A DNA stretch of 64,000 bases from NCBI GenBank assembly GCA_965248805.1, contig CBDFKJ010000006.1:378486-442485 (forward strand), written 5' to 3'. The stretch's first letter is position 1, and every line of letters begins with the position of its first letter. The translations under genes and the position numbers were made by a program. Below are positions 49,701 through 56,932 of the stretch, one piece after another. The notes beneath the pieces are model-generated. The model ran no database searches, had not been told where the DNA came from, and saw nothing but the letters and a program-made list of their open reading frames with translations. The stretch comes from CBDFKJ01 sp965248805 (GTDB lineage: Bacteria > Pseudomonadota > Alphaproteobacteria > UBA6615).

Positions 49701-50372
49701 GAGCGCGCCGAGGCCGAAGTGGAAGATCTGGAGCAGGTACTGGTCGTCGCCGGAGAACTCGGTGTATTCGGCGGCGCCCAAGTCGGGAAAGACGCGGTGG
49801 GTGCCGAGCACCAGGAGCAGCGGACCGTAGAGGCGCGCCCGGTTGGCGCCGCCGGCGAGCGAGTAGACCGGCTCGGCCGCCGCCGCCGCGGTGCCGGCGT
49901 CGGGCGCCCTGGGCAGGCGCGGCGGAACGAGAGCATTGACGATCAGGCCGCCGACGAGGCTGATGGCGCCGCTGACGAGCGCACCCTGGACGCTGAGTCC
50001 GCCGGCCGCGGTCAAAAGCCCCCAACCCGCCGGCGCCAGATGGGGGAGCGCGATCGAGGCCACCACGATGGCGAGCTGGAGCATCGTGCGCAGGGGATCG
50101 GAATCATCGCCGTCGTGCATGGCGGCGCGGAGCGTGACGATGTCGCCTTCGGCAAGCACCGTGGCGCGCCAGGCCTCGCGCGGCACCGGCCGGCCGTTGA
50201 CGGCCGCGGCAATGTCGCCCGCGGGCCATTCGGCGGCGATCAGATCAGCCAGCGTGGCGCCGGGCGCGAGCGAGCGGATACGGGTCTCGCGGCGCTCGGC
50301 GGTCAGCGGGTGCGGCCACAGATCGGCGGTGATCCCGCCGTGCCGTGCAAGCGCCGTGCAGGGCCGATGCAC
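46758..50372 (-). CDS. Phage tail tip / host-specificity (J-like) protein, complete
   Basis: About 1204 residues from a GTG at 50372, chosen because it follows the NlpC-like gene stop by 74 bp; the frame stays open further upstream, so the start is uncertain. The N terminus has a ubiquitin-like/hydrophobic region (ETRIRSLAPGATLADLIAAEWPAGD, then LQLAIVVASIALPHLAPAGWGLLTAAGG, a membrane-like stretch typical of J). Central region: QYLLQIFHFGLGALDIGGLKIGDT and GIHIAGKPVAGAGLAETRIDDETI split apart, as in J-type tip proteins. FnIII-like modules occupy the C-terminal half. It forms the tail tip with the DUF1833 and NlpC-like proteins encoded upstream. Confidence 0.88.
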   Translation of the reverse strand: MHRPCTALARHGGITADLWPHPLTAERRETRIRSLAPGATLADLIAAEWPAGDIAAAVNGRPVPREAWRATVLAEGDIVTLRAAMHDGDDSDPLRTMLQLAIVVASIALPHLAPAGWGLLTAAGGLSVQGALVSGAISLVGGLIVNALVPPRLPRAPDAGTAAAAAEPVYSLAGGANRARLYGPLLLVLGTHRVFPDLGAAEYTEFSGDDQYLLQIFHFGLGALDIGGLKIGDTPLGSFDEVETEFGDAQGRVTLVAGNVDSEAGAALDDTGWVERTTAAGTKRIGIDLAGTLFRVSDQGGATRHTVTVEIEYWPQGNESLKTSHTVTLSNGDTTPYRKTLVYGHAAAGTWTVRVRRTTAPSSSDRIHDAITWTALRSYQPDTGDYTGQTRLALKIRASGQLSGRLDRLSATVGQKIPVWDGTQWSAPQVSGNPAWLFRWYARGIHIAGKPVAGAGLAETRIDDETIKAWGAWCDAQGLRCDYVIDRRTTHAEVLTLIAQCGRANPSWQSGRLGVVWDEADKPATALITPGNIVAGSFEIDYAGGQTAGEIACRYIDPDLDWQYNTVRRAVPRAAPGGHTATLTLAGVTSRSQAAAECNLQAARQLYHRRRLKWEMGAEGLAVARGDVVHLTDALIDGGVAGRLTGGTADRLRLNRPVTLSGADDYLLLRLPDGTLHNTAVNHPDGGAGETDTLVLAEPLTDAPDTLGALGASPLDTLWRFYPGDAPPARVRIVAMEPTAEGRVRIEAIDEVEAYYRAATSDLTVPLPMVGRRPPRVLHIALSETLIRIGNGFAVEIAAALTVAGDWRGGIVRAALDGGPLRTEDRLIDGAAEASWRVPPSGRLTITVIPGTEAAPAGAPFTVDYTIRGKLAPPGNVADFLVDALGDGTRRFRWTPPADPDLAGYRIRYAEAVVGAAAPAWDAMTPLHNGLLTSSPHETVDPGAGRWTFAIRAEDTSGLLSAAAAVIIAELPDPRLGDAFLWECPSARGWPGTIESAVRSDDGRDALEGAGAYTWADLATWDAWTSWALGDGDDGATAMTYTTEAIDIGAEVPFSIAWEAETAGNVTLQYRTADTASGLATATWQDNATAMLMTARHLQLRWQLTGDGATMLSLDHLCYTLLGTAAEQKFLDADTSDWGGSASGGREVPTTLARVTDIDLTLQSVGAGWSWVLDNKNDPTRIKIFDGSGNAADATVDAVLHGIA

Positions 50373-50446
50373 CGGTCGTGCAACGGGGCTTTGCCCCGCC
50401 GCAACGAAACCCGGATCAGGCGCAACGCCTCGGCGCGCGCCGGTGC

Positions 50447-50836
50447 TCAGAGCCAACGGCAAACCCCTGTCGTTTCGAGGCCGTGGCGGCCGAGTGCCCG
50501 CAGCGGGTGCAGGCAGGCGCCGATGCCTTTGAGGCAGTGCAGCACGTGCGGTGTGCCGGCGATATCGCACCAGATGCCGATGTGGTGGCCGAGGCCGCGG
50601 CGGCGGCCGGCGGCGCGCATCAGAACCGCGTCGCCTTCTATGGGCGTGACGGTCTCAGCGGCGAACGTGCCCTTGAGCGCGGCGATCTGGGCGTCGCGGC
50701 CGCGGACACCCGTGGCATGGGACGGCAGCGCGATGTCACGCCCGAACCGCTCGCGCAGCACCTCGGCCACCAGGTGCGCGCAGTCGAAGCGGTCCTCGAC
50801 GTAAGCACGGCCGACGTAGGCTTCGGCCCAGTGCAT
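50447..50836 (-). CDS. NlpC/P60-like tail tip peptidase (lambda gpK type)
   Basis: Encodes 129 residues from ATG 50836 (MHWAEAYVGRAYVEDRFDCAHLV). The catalytic Cys is in RFDCAHLVAEVL and the His in RRRGLGHHIGIWCDI, with VLHCLKGIGACLHPL after it, so the triad is plausible. Such tail-associated peptidases process tip proteins or open peptidoglycan during DNA entry. It overlaps the DUF1833 gene stop (ATGA at 50836) and precedes the J-like gene, the standard tail tip order. A short CGGGGC/GCCCCG hairpin lies at 50384-50398 just before the J start. Confidence 0.88.
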   Translation of the reverse strand: MHWAEAYVGRAYVEDRFDCAHLVAEVLRERFGRDIALPSHATGVRGRDAQIAALKGTFAAETVTPIEGDAVLMRAAGRRRGLGHHIGIWCDIAGTPHVLHCLKGIGACLHPLRALGRHGLETTGVCRWL

Positions 50837-51564
50837 CAGAACAGCCCTGGGCTGGTCTGCGGATCGTGGCGCAGCGTCACGGCGGCGCGGCCGAGCAGCG
50901 GGTCGAAGCCGAGCCGGGCGGTCACTCGTTCCTGATCGAGGCGGATATGGGCGACGTCCATGGTCATCTCCCATTCGGGAATGCCGTCGACCACCTGCAT
51001 CACGCGCACGGTGGCGCCGACGCCGCCCTGGGCCGCCTCGATCCATTGCGTCAGCTCGCGCCCGACATTGTCGATCACCAGCTCGGCCCGCGGTTCCCGG
51101 CCCTCGACGTCGTCGGCGAACCGGGCGCCGAAGCGCAAGCCCACGTAGCGTTCGCCCTCGATGGTGTGATCGTCGGCGTCGTTGACCACACGCACCGGCT
51201 CGACGATCGCGGGATGGCGGATCTCCAGCGCGGTGAGCACCCGGTCCAGCGGCGAGCTGGCGCGCAAGGCGCGGTCGTAACGGTACTTCAGGAGCAGCCG
51301 CAGTGGGGCACTGCCGGTCAGCGCCGCGCCGGTGAAGGTGGCGGCGAGAGGCAGGAGCAGCCGCAGTGGGGCATTGCCGGTCAGCGCCGCGCCGGTGAAG
51401 GTAGCTGCCAGACGTAGACGCAGCCGAAGCGGGGCATTGCCGGTCAGCGCCGCGCCTCTGAAGGTAGCGGCGAGAGGCAGGCGGCGCCGAAGCCGCAGCG
51501 GTGCGCGGCCTTTGAGTCGGCCGCCGTTGAAGGTAGCGGCGAGACGTAGACGGCGAACCGGCAT
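50836..51564 (-). CDS. DUF1833 family tail tip protein with N-terminal repeat array
   Basis: Encodes 242 residues. Residues about 100-242 are a standard DUF1833 domain: TALEIRHPAIVEPVRVVNDADDHTIEGERY, LVIDNVGRELTQWIEAAQGG, ATVRVMQVVDGIPEWEMTMDVA and LGFDPLLGRAAVTLRHDPQTSPGLF. Residues 6-92 are unusual: four tandem copies of a 21-23 residue unit LAATFTGAALTGNAPLRLLL, rich in Leu/Arg and alternating in a beta-like manner. Family members usually consist of the second part only. DUF1833 proteins sit at the tail tip hub between distal tail and NlpC-like proteins. Good support from motifs; the repeat function is unknown. Confidence 0.87.
   Translation of the reverse strand: MPVRRLRLAATFNGGRLKGRAPLRLRRRLPLAATFRGAALTGNAPLRLRLRLAATFTGAALTGNAPLRLLLPLAATFTGAALTGSAPLRLLLKYRYDRALRASSPLDRVLTALEIRHPAIVEPVRVVNDADDHTIEGERYVGLRFGARFADDVEGREPRAELVIDNVGRELTQWIEAAQGGVGATVRVMQVVDGIPEWEMTMDVAHIRLDQERVTARLGFDPLLGRAAVTLRHDPQTSPGLF
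51289..51549 (-). repeat. Intragenic tandem repeats of about 63 bp (4 copies)
   Basis: The repeats encode LAATF at residues 8, 31, 52 and 73 of the DUF1833 protein, with spacings of 23, 21 and 21 codons. Copies are near-identical in the two downstream units and more diverged toward the start codon, the pattern expected from expansion by slippage. All copies stay in frame. The array spans about 260 bp of the 5' third of the gene. Confidence 0.85.
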
Positions 51565-51570
51565 CCGCGG

Positions 51571-51948
51571 TTAGTCGGTCTTCAAATTGAAGATGAGCGT
51601 GCCGGCGTCGAAGGCCACGTCGATCGAAGGTGAAGGCGCCGGCACGGCCTCATCGAGGGCGAGGGACAGCAGCAACTCGCCGCCCGTGGCGGCGTCCCAC
51701 AGGCCGACATGCGTCGGCTTGCTCCAGGTAGCCGTGCGCGTGGGGAACCGGATGTCGTTCGTGTTCGAGGCTCTCCCGTTTCCCGCATTGATGGTCCAAT
51801 CCGCGGCATTCACGGCGACGCGGGCGTAGTTGTTGCCGCTGAGTTCGTTGGCGGCCGCCGGGTCGGCGGTGTGCAAGGCCACATGCACCGTGGCCGACAA
51901 CAGCCCGCCCTGGAAACACAGTTTCTCGCCTTCGGTCTTTAGTCCCAT
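51571..51948 (-). CDS. Phage tail protein with TADP motif
   Basis: Encodes 125 residues from ATG 51948 (MGLKTEGEKLCFQGGLL). It has the pattern HVALHTADPAAANELSGNNYARVAVNAADW followed by WSKPTHVGLWDAATGGELLLSLALD, seen in small phage tail or fibre-associated proteins that fold as beta sandwiches. It lies between the tape-measure-proximal protein and DUF1833, so a tail tip accessory is likely. The family has no established molecular role that I can name. Confidence 0.65.
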   Translation of the reverse strand: MGLKTEGEKLCFQGGLLSATVHVALHTADPAAANELSGNNYARVAVNAADWTINAGNGRASNTNDIRFPTRTATWSKPTHVGLWDAATGGELLLSLALDEAVPAPSPSIDVAFDAGTLIFNLKTD

Positions 51949-51950
51949 GA

Positions 51951-52331
51951 TCAGACTCCCGTCTCTATGGTTCGGCTCATGTAGCCCTCCAGCTCGCAAG
52001 TCAGGACCCAACGCCGGCGACTGCCGGTGCCGAGCGCCTGGTATTGGATGCCGCCGGCGCCGCCGCGCACCCGCACCTCGCGCACCAGGCCGTCTTCGGG
52101 GTCGGCCCAGGCGAACCAGCGGTGAGCGTCCTCGGTGGCCCAGGTGCGAAAGCGCACATATGCATCGTCGTCGGCCAGATAGGCGGTGAGACGGCGCACG
52201 CTGAGCGCCGCGGTGAATCGCTTCTCCTGGCGCATCAGGCCGTCCGCGAACGGCGTGCGGGCGACATCGCCGTCCTGGCCGGCGCTGTAGCCGTCGGCCG
52301 CGACCGCCGCATACTCGGGCCAGGCCGCCAT
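51951..52331 (-). CDS. Phage minor tail protein, unknown family
   Basis: Encodes 126 residues starting at 52331, one base inside the tape measure stop (TGATG-type junction). It contains AALSVRRLTAYLADDDAYVRFRTWATEDAHRWFAWADP and WVLTCELEGYMSRTIETG, with beta-rich composition. The position immediately after the tape measure corresponds to distal tail or minor tail proteins (lambda M/L region), which is the only support for a role. No catalytic motif seen. Confidence 0.65.
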   Translation of the reverse strand: MAAWPEYAAVAADGYSAGQDGDVARTPFADGLMRQEKRFTAALSVRRLTAYLADDDAYVRFRTWATEDAHRWFAWADPEDGLVREVRVRGGAGGIQYQALGTGSRRRWVLTCELEGYMSRTIETGV

Positions 52332-54718
52332 CAGAACGCCATCTGGCGGGCGTCGATTGCCTTGGCGACCTTGCCGCCGGTCTCGATATCGTCGGCGACC
52401 AGGGAGAGCACCCAGCGCTCGCCGTCGAAGCGCACATCGCGGTCGACCTCGCGCTTCGGCGTACCCTGATTGACGAAATTGATATCGACATCTATCGAGC
52501 CGGCGCCGAGCTCGGAATTCGGGACGACCCGGCCCGCCGTTCGAGGCTCGAACAGCTCCTTCCCCTCTTCACCGACGAGATAGAGATTGTTCGCCTGAAC
52601 CGGCCCGCCTCGGGCTCGCGGGCCGATCGGCGGCAGCCGCTCGATTTTCACAGGTATCGTCGGCGAACCCGCCGGGAGCGCCGGCGTCGAACCACCAAGA
52701 ATTGCGCGCAGCACGCCTCCCAGAGCGTCGCCGAGGCCGTCGGACAACGGCGCGGTGATCTGGCTTCGGATGATCAGGCCCATGATGTCTTGGGCCAGAG
52801 ACCGCAGCACCTCGCCGAGCTTTCGGCCCGACAGGATCGCGTCCTCGAACGCGCCGCCAAGGGTGTTGCCGAGTTCCTCCGATAGCCGCTTGAGCTCGCG
52901 CGACCGTTCGGCGGCTTCATCGAAGTGGTCTTGCGCCCGCCGGAGGCTGCGGCGGTAATCGTCCCAGCTGATCCTGCCGCGCATGACCAGGTCGTTGAGG
53001 CGCTCGATCTCGGCGTTGAACTTCTGCAAGTCGTCGCCGCCGGCCGCGATTTCCTTGTCCCATTCGGCCGCCTCTTTCGCTGCCTGAGACATGGCGCGGC
53101 CGGCCGCTTTCCACACGTCCGGCGACTCGCCGGCGAGTTTGGTGAGATCCAGGAAGGATTTGTGGAAACGTTCGAGGGGGGTGCGTGTCGCGTCGACCAG
53201 AGACTCGATCTCGCGCTTGGTCTCCTGGATGGCGGCTTGATGATCCCTTGTCGCTTCGGCGGCCAGCTGATCGGCGGCCTTTTTCGCCTGGAGGTCGCTG
53301 ACCAGTTCCTTGATCTGTCTCCCTTCCTCGGTACCGATGGCGACGCCCGCCTGCCGCAACCGGTTGTACAGCTCGCGTTCCTGACTCGTCCGATGGAGCT
53401 GCTCCAATTCAAACCGCAGGCCCTTGATGACGTTCCCGCCGGGGTCCGTTGCCGGGGTCGCGGTGATCGCGGCCAGCGTCGGCGTGCCGCCTCCAGGCTG
53501 CAAAACTGCGCGCTCGGAAAGCTCTTCCTTCGCGGCCTTTAGGGTTTCCAGTTCCGCGTTCAGATTCTTGATTTGCCCCTGAGCGTTGGCCCTCGCGACA
53601 CCGGAGACTCTGTCCAGCTTGGCGATCTTGGCCTGGATCTCGGCGACCCTTACGTCGATATTTTCTTCGGCCGCGTCCGTGAGGCTCTTGAGGTACTCCA
53701 TCGCGAGAAACGTGCTGCCGACGGCCGCCGCCGCGCCGGCCACACCGCCGACGAGCGCGCCCTTGGGTCCGAACGTTGCACCGATCCTGGCACCCGCACT
53801 CGCGCCGCTAAAGCCGGCGATGACGAGGCCGACGAGGGCAAGATTGTCGGCCAGCTCCTTGACGAGCGTTACCGTTGTTCTGAGCGCTCCGGGCAGTTTG
53901 TCCTGTAGGACCGTCGCAAAATCCTTGATCTGGTCGGCGTTCTCGATCACGGCCGTCAAGACTTGCGCCTTCAGGGTTCTGGCGAGCGCATCGAGCTGGT
54001 CGTTGGCCTGCTCGGATTTCCGCAACAGCTGCTCGTCGAGCACGATGCCGAGATCGCGGGCCTTCCGGCGCAGCTCGTCAACGCCGGCGGAGCCCTTCGA
54101 CAGCAGGTTGACCAGCCGCGGTCCGGCGTCCTCGCCGAAGAACGCAGAGGCGATCGCGGCCTGCTGCGCCGTGTTCTCGTAGGTCTCCAGCTTGGCCACG
54201 ATCTCGTCGAACACGGACTCGGTCGAGCGGACGGCGCCGGCGGCGTCGCGCGCGCTGATGCCGAGTTCCTTGAAACCGACCGCCGCCGGGCCGCCGCCGT
54301 TGGTGACGAACAGACCAAGCCGGCGGTTCAGCCGCGTGAACGCATCGTCGATATCGCGCCCGGCGACACCCGTTTGCGAGCCGGCAAAGCGGAGTTCCTG
54401 CAGGAAGTCGGTCGCGACGCCCGCCTTGTCGGCGATCTTGGCGATGGCGTCGGCGGCATCCAGGGAACTCTTGATCAACAGTCCCAAGCCGGCCGACCCG
54501 GCCGCCGCGGCGGCGATCGAACGGAAGCCGAGCGCCGATTTGATCGACCGGCCGACCGACTTCCGCAGTCGCCCGAAGCCCCTGTCGATCTTGCCCAGTT
54601 CGCGGTTGATGCGCGCTCGCGAGGAGTTGACGGCATCGGCGGCCTTGCCCATGTCGCGCCGGAACTCAGCGTGGTTCGCCGACAGTTCCGTTACCAGTGC
54701 GGCGACGGTCTGTGCCAT
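52331..54718 (-). CDS. Phage tail tape measure protein
   Basis: Encodes 795 residues from ATG 54718, 2 bp after the end of the frameshifted chaperone extension. Early LVTELSANHAEFRRDMGKAADAVNSSRARI and FRSIAAAAAGSAGLGLLIKSSLDAADAIAKIADKAGV are TMP signatures; a hydrophobic central section (ASAGARIGATFGPKGALVGGVAGAAAAVGS) and long coiled coils (EWDKEIAAGGDDLQKFNAEIERLNDLVM) follow. Length sets tail length; about 795 residues would give a tail of roughly 120 nm by the usual 1.5 angstrom-per-residue rule. The protein also ejects with DNA. Confidence 0.92.
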   Translation of the reverse strand: MAQTVAALVTELSANHAEFRRDMGKAADAVNSSRARINRELGKIDRGFGRLRKSVGRSIKSALGFRSIAAAAAGSAGLGLLIKSSLDAADAIAKIADKAGVATDFLQELRFAGSQTGVAGRDIDDAFTRLNRRLGLFVTNGGGPAAVGFKELGISARDAAGAVRSTESVFDEIVAKLETYENTAQQAAIASAFFGEDAGPRLVNLLSKGSAGVDELRRKARDLGIVLDEQLLRKSEQANDQLDALARTLKAQVLTAVIENADQIKDFATVLQDKLPGALRTTVTLVKELADNLALVGLVIAGFSGASAGARIGATFGPKGALVGGVAGAAAAVGSTFLAMEYLKSLTDAAEENIDVRVAEIQAKIAKLDRVSGVARANAQGQIKNLNAELETLKAAKEELSERAVLQPGGGTPTLAAITATPATDPGGNVIKGLRFELEQLHRTSQERELYNRLRQAGVAIGTEEGRQIKELVSDLQAKKAADQLAAEATRDHQAAIQETKREIESLVDATRTPLERFHKSFLDLTKLAGESPDVWKAAGRAMSQAAKEAAEWDKEIAAGGDDLQKFNAEIERLNDLVMRGRISWDDYRRSLRRAQDHFDEAAERSRELKRLSEELGNTLGGAFEDAILSGRKLGEVLRSLAQDIMGLIIRSQITAPLSDGLGDALGGVLRAILGGSTPALPAGSPTIPVKIERLPPIGPRARGGPVQANNLYLVGEEGKELFEPRTAGRVVPNSELGAGSIDVDINFVNQGTPKREVDRDVRFDGERWVLSLVADDIETGGKVAKAIDARQMAF

Positions 54719-54720
54719 GT

Positions 54721-55310
54721 TTAGCGCCTCCGCTTTCTGCTCAGATTGCTGCGCACGCCGTCTTCGAGGCTCCGGCGGCGCTGGGCTTCATCGGCCTCGC
54801 GCCGTTCGATGCGCAGCACCGCGACCCACTCGGCGAGTTCGCGCGCGCCCATCCCGGTTTCGAGTTCGTGCACGGTCTTGCCGAGCTCGCGAGCCAGAGA
54901 GAACAGGAACCGGCGGCTCGGCCGCCGCGTCAGTTTCCCTCAAGTTCCTCGACGGCGTCGGCACCGATCCCGTTGAGACGCCGCGCCACGGAAAACAACC
55001 GGTCCGCTGCACGGGCGCCGAGGGTGCCGGCGAGTTCCTCGGCCTGGTCGTCGATGAACAGCCGCTTACCGTCGGCATCGCAGAGCGCGCGCACCAGCAG
55101 AGACGACCGCACGATGCGGCGCTTGGCGCTGGCCTCGTCCGTGCGGGTGCCCGCCAGCTGCATCTCGTACTCGTCGCGCTCGCCGACGTTCATTTCACGG
55201 ACGTGCACGATGCCGCCGAGCGACGGAACATGGACGGCCTGCGGCGGTGACTTCGCCGCGCCGAGGATCGCCGCCGCGTCGAGGGTCTTTGGGGTTTTGG
55301 TTTCAGCCAT
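54721..55310 (-). CDS. Tail assembly chaperone, -1 frameshift product (lambda gpGT-like)
   Basis: Tandem -1 slippage at GGGAAAC (54939-54933) extends the 126-residue chaperone by 70 residues in the overlapping frame: after GN it continues LTRRPSRRFLFSLARELGKT, VHELETGMGARELAEWVAVL, RIERREADEAQRRRSLEDG, ending at TAA 54721. The extension has the T-domain look (gkTvxELxxxMxxxELxEWxA), as in phage tail T/DUF4035 proteins that recruit the tail tube. The extension frame has no start codon of its own near the beginning. The tape measure gene begins 2 bp further on, as in lambda G-GT-H. Confidence 0.85.
54930..55310 (-). CDS. Tail assembly chaperone, short product (lambda gpG-like)
   Basis: Encodes 126 residues from ATG 55310 (MAETKTPKTLDAAAILGAA); an in-frame GTG/ATG a few codons upstream is possible. 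It has VHVPSLGGIVHVREMNVGERDEYEMQ, RRIVRSSLLVRALCDADGKRLF, and ends SVARRLNGIGADAVEELEGN at a TGA. The composition and position (between tail tube and tape measure) match gpG of lambda, which coats the tape measure before tube assembly. A slippery heptamer 1 codon before the stop produces the longer version. Confidence 0.87.
   Translation of the reverse strand: MAETKTPKTLDAAAILGAAKSPPQAVHVPSLGGIVHVREMNVGERDEYEMQLAGTRTDEASAKRRIVRSSLLVRALCDADGKRLFIDDQAEELAGTLGARAADRLFSVARRLNGIGADAVEELEGN
54933..54939 (-). promoter_or_regulatory. -1 ribosomal frameshift slippery heptamer GGGAAAC
   Basis: Read on the - strand, the zero frame is GAG GGA AAC TGA; the heptamer G GGA AAC fits X XXY YYZ and allows both tRNAs to re-pair one base back (GGG AAA). 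Lambda uses GGGAAAG at the same place. The zero-frame TGA follows immediately. GC-rich sequence downstream could fold; no specific pseudoknot was assigned. Confidence 0.88.
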
Positions 55311-55321
55311 GCCGGCCCCCG

Positions 55322-55726
55322 TCACGCGATCGCGCGGGTGAGATCGCCGGCGGCCGCGAACTGCATCGGCGCTGTCGCGAAGTCGCCGACCGACTGACCG
55401 AGCGGCGTATAGCTTTCGAGCACCGCGTCGCCGGTGAACTCGGGATTGCCGGCCGCTTTCGCGCCCTTGTCGACCCGGACGATGACCGGCACCGCATCGC
55501 CGGCGTTGTAGACGGCGAACAGTGTCGCATCGACCTTGCCCGCGGCGAAGTTCTGTTTGAGTGTCAGCGACAGTGACCAGGTCTTGAGCCCGAGCGTCAT
55601 CGACCTGGTGTCGTCGCCCATCGTCGTGTCGTCGTGGCTCTCGCGGCCGATCTCCAGGTTGACCTCCTGGATGTGATCGGACAGATCCACGCCGTTGATG
55701 GAGACGAAGGCGTTCTTGAGGATCAT
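55322..55726 (-). CDS. Phage tail tube-like protein
   Basis: Encodes 134 residues (MILKNAFVSINGVDLSDHIQEVNLEIGRE...). NGVDLSDHIQEVNLEIG, DDTTMGDDTRSMTLGLKTWSLSLTLKQNF and a beta-rich second half ending AAGDLTRAIA match a small major-tail-protein group in which a conserved NG.DLSDH start is typical. It ends 12 bp before the tail chaperone. It is the second of two adjacent tail-tube-like genes; which one forms the tube is unclear. Confidence 0.75.
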   Translation of the reverse strand: MILKNAFVSINGVDLSDHIQEVNLEIGRESHDDTTMGDDTRSMTLGLKTWSLSLTLKQNFAAGKVDATLFAVYNAGDAVPVIVRVDKGAKAAGNPEFTGDAVLESYTPLGQSVGDFATAPMQFAAAGDLTRAIA

Positions 55727-55748
55727 GAAGTTCTCCTTGTGTTGAGCG

Positions 55749-56448
55749 TCAGACGACGCCGGCGATGACGGCGAAGCGGAACCGCGGCGCGGTGCCGGCG
55801 ATGATCCACTCAGCGCGGTAGCTCGAACCGGTCAGCGGGCCGGCCAGCATCTTCCATTGGCTGCCGATGACCGGCGCGCTGTCGAATGCGAGCGTGGTCG
55901 CACCCGATGCGATGCTCACGTCGATCGCGGTATCGCCGCCGGACGCCTCAAGCACATGCAACGCCGCATAGAGACTGCGGCCGGCCGGCACGGCGCCGAG
56001 GTTGCGCGCGGGCCTGGTGCCAGACGCTGTGCGAGCGGCATTGTGCAGGATGGTCCCGCGCAGCACGTCGGCATCGTCGCCCGACGCCTCGGCCGAGACC
56101 GAGAATGAACGCGAGCTGCTCGCCGACCGTGGCGCCGGGGCTGTACTGGGCGATCGCCGTGGGGAAACTATAGGCGAGCGTCCCCTCACCCGCGCCGGCG
56201 ACCGCGACCGTCATGACCTCACCGTCGAGATCCACGGCATCGAACAGGCGCGCGTCGACGGTCTCGGCATCGAAGTAGCCTTGGTGCTCGGCGCGGACGG
56301 CGCGCAGGCCGGTCACCGACCGCCGCGTGCCGTCGTCGAACGTGGTCGCGTCGTGCGCTTCAAGCGTCAGCTCCAGGCCCAGTGCGTTCATGACGCCGCT
56401 GAAGTCGTGGCCGCCGAGCCAGACCTTGTGGTCGTGCGCAATGCTCAT
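55749..56448 (-). pseudogene. Phage tail tube-like protein, frameshifted
   Basis: Starts at ATG 56448 (MSIAHDHKVWLGGHDFSGV). GHDFSGVMNALGLELTLEAHDATTF and GYFDAETVDARLFDAVDLDGEVM lie in the first frame, which runs to GATVGEQLAF. About base 56106 the frame must shift by one base to continue as SVSAEASGDDADVLRGTILHNAART, SGATTLAFDSAPVIGSQWKMLAGPL and FRFAVIAGVV to the stop at 55749. The rejoined product would be 233 residues, the size of a tail-tube protein with an added domain. As it stands only the N-terminal part would be made. Real decay or a sequence error are both possible. Confidence 0.8.
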
Positions 56449-56852
56449 GTCGGTTGCTCCCGGTGAACGATCTCGAAAACGCGCGCGCGCATATGGGCCT
56501 CGGTCTCCGGGTCGTAGCCGTCTTCTTCGTTGCCGGCGTAGATGTCTTCGATCACGCCGCTATAGGCTGGGTCTTTCACGGGCCATCGCTGGAGCGCGAG
56601 GCAGACCTGTTCCGAGACATCGCGCGCTTCAAGGTAGGACGCGGCCCAGGCGCTCGTCCGCCACAAGTGGCGCACATAGCCGGTGTCGCCGCCCATCGCG
56701 CTTTCGCGCCGGACACCACCTGCCAGTTGCAGGGTGACCGAAGGCAGCGCATCCCCTTGCGGGCGAGCGATAAAGTAGACGCGCTGGCCGGTGAATGCGG
56801 CCAGGCCGGCGAAGCCGAGCAGCCGCGTGATGAGTTCTTCTTCGACGGCCAC
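56445..56852 (-). CDS. DUF3168 tail completion/terminator protein
   Basis: Encodes 135 residues from GTG 56852 (VAVEEELITRLLGFAGL). Tail terminator-like proteins of this type cap the tail tube and join it to the head. The pattern VEEELITRLLGFAGLAAFTG, VYFIARPQGDALPSVTLQLAGG and SAWAASYLEARDVSEQVCLALQRW matches DUF3168. It overlaps the following tail tube gene by 4 bp (ATGA). An upstream in-frame ATG at 56897 exists but encodes a Cys/Ser-rich leader without family support. Confidence 0.8.
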   Translation of the reverse strand: MAVEEELITRLLGFAGLAAFTGQRVYFIARPQGDALPSVTLQLAGGVRRESAMGGDTGYVRHLWRTSAWAASYLEARDVSEQVCLALQRWPVKDPAYSGVIEDIYAGNEEDGYDPETEAHMRARVFEIVHREQPT

Positions 56853-56932
56853 TGTCTTAGAGACCGAGCTTTTGGCGCAGGATCGACACCGCGACATCCT
56901 TGATTACGGCAAACACGAAACCGCCACCGGCC

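Noticed and set aside
55749..56448. Programmed frameshift in the tail tube gene
   Set aside because: The shift region (TTCATTCTCG) is not a slippery heptamer and the N-terminal frame continues past the shift into unrelated sequence; decay or sequence error is likelier.
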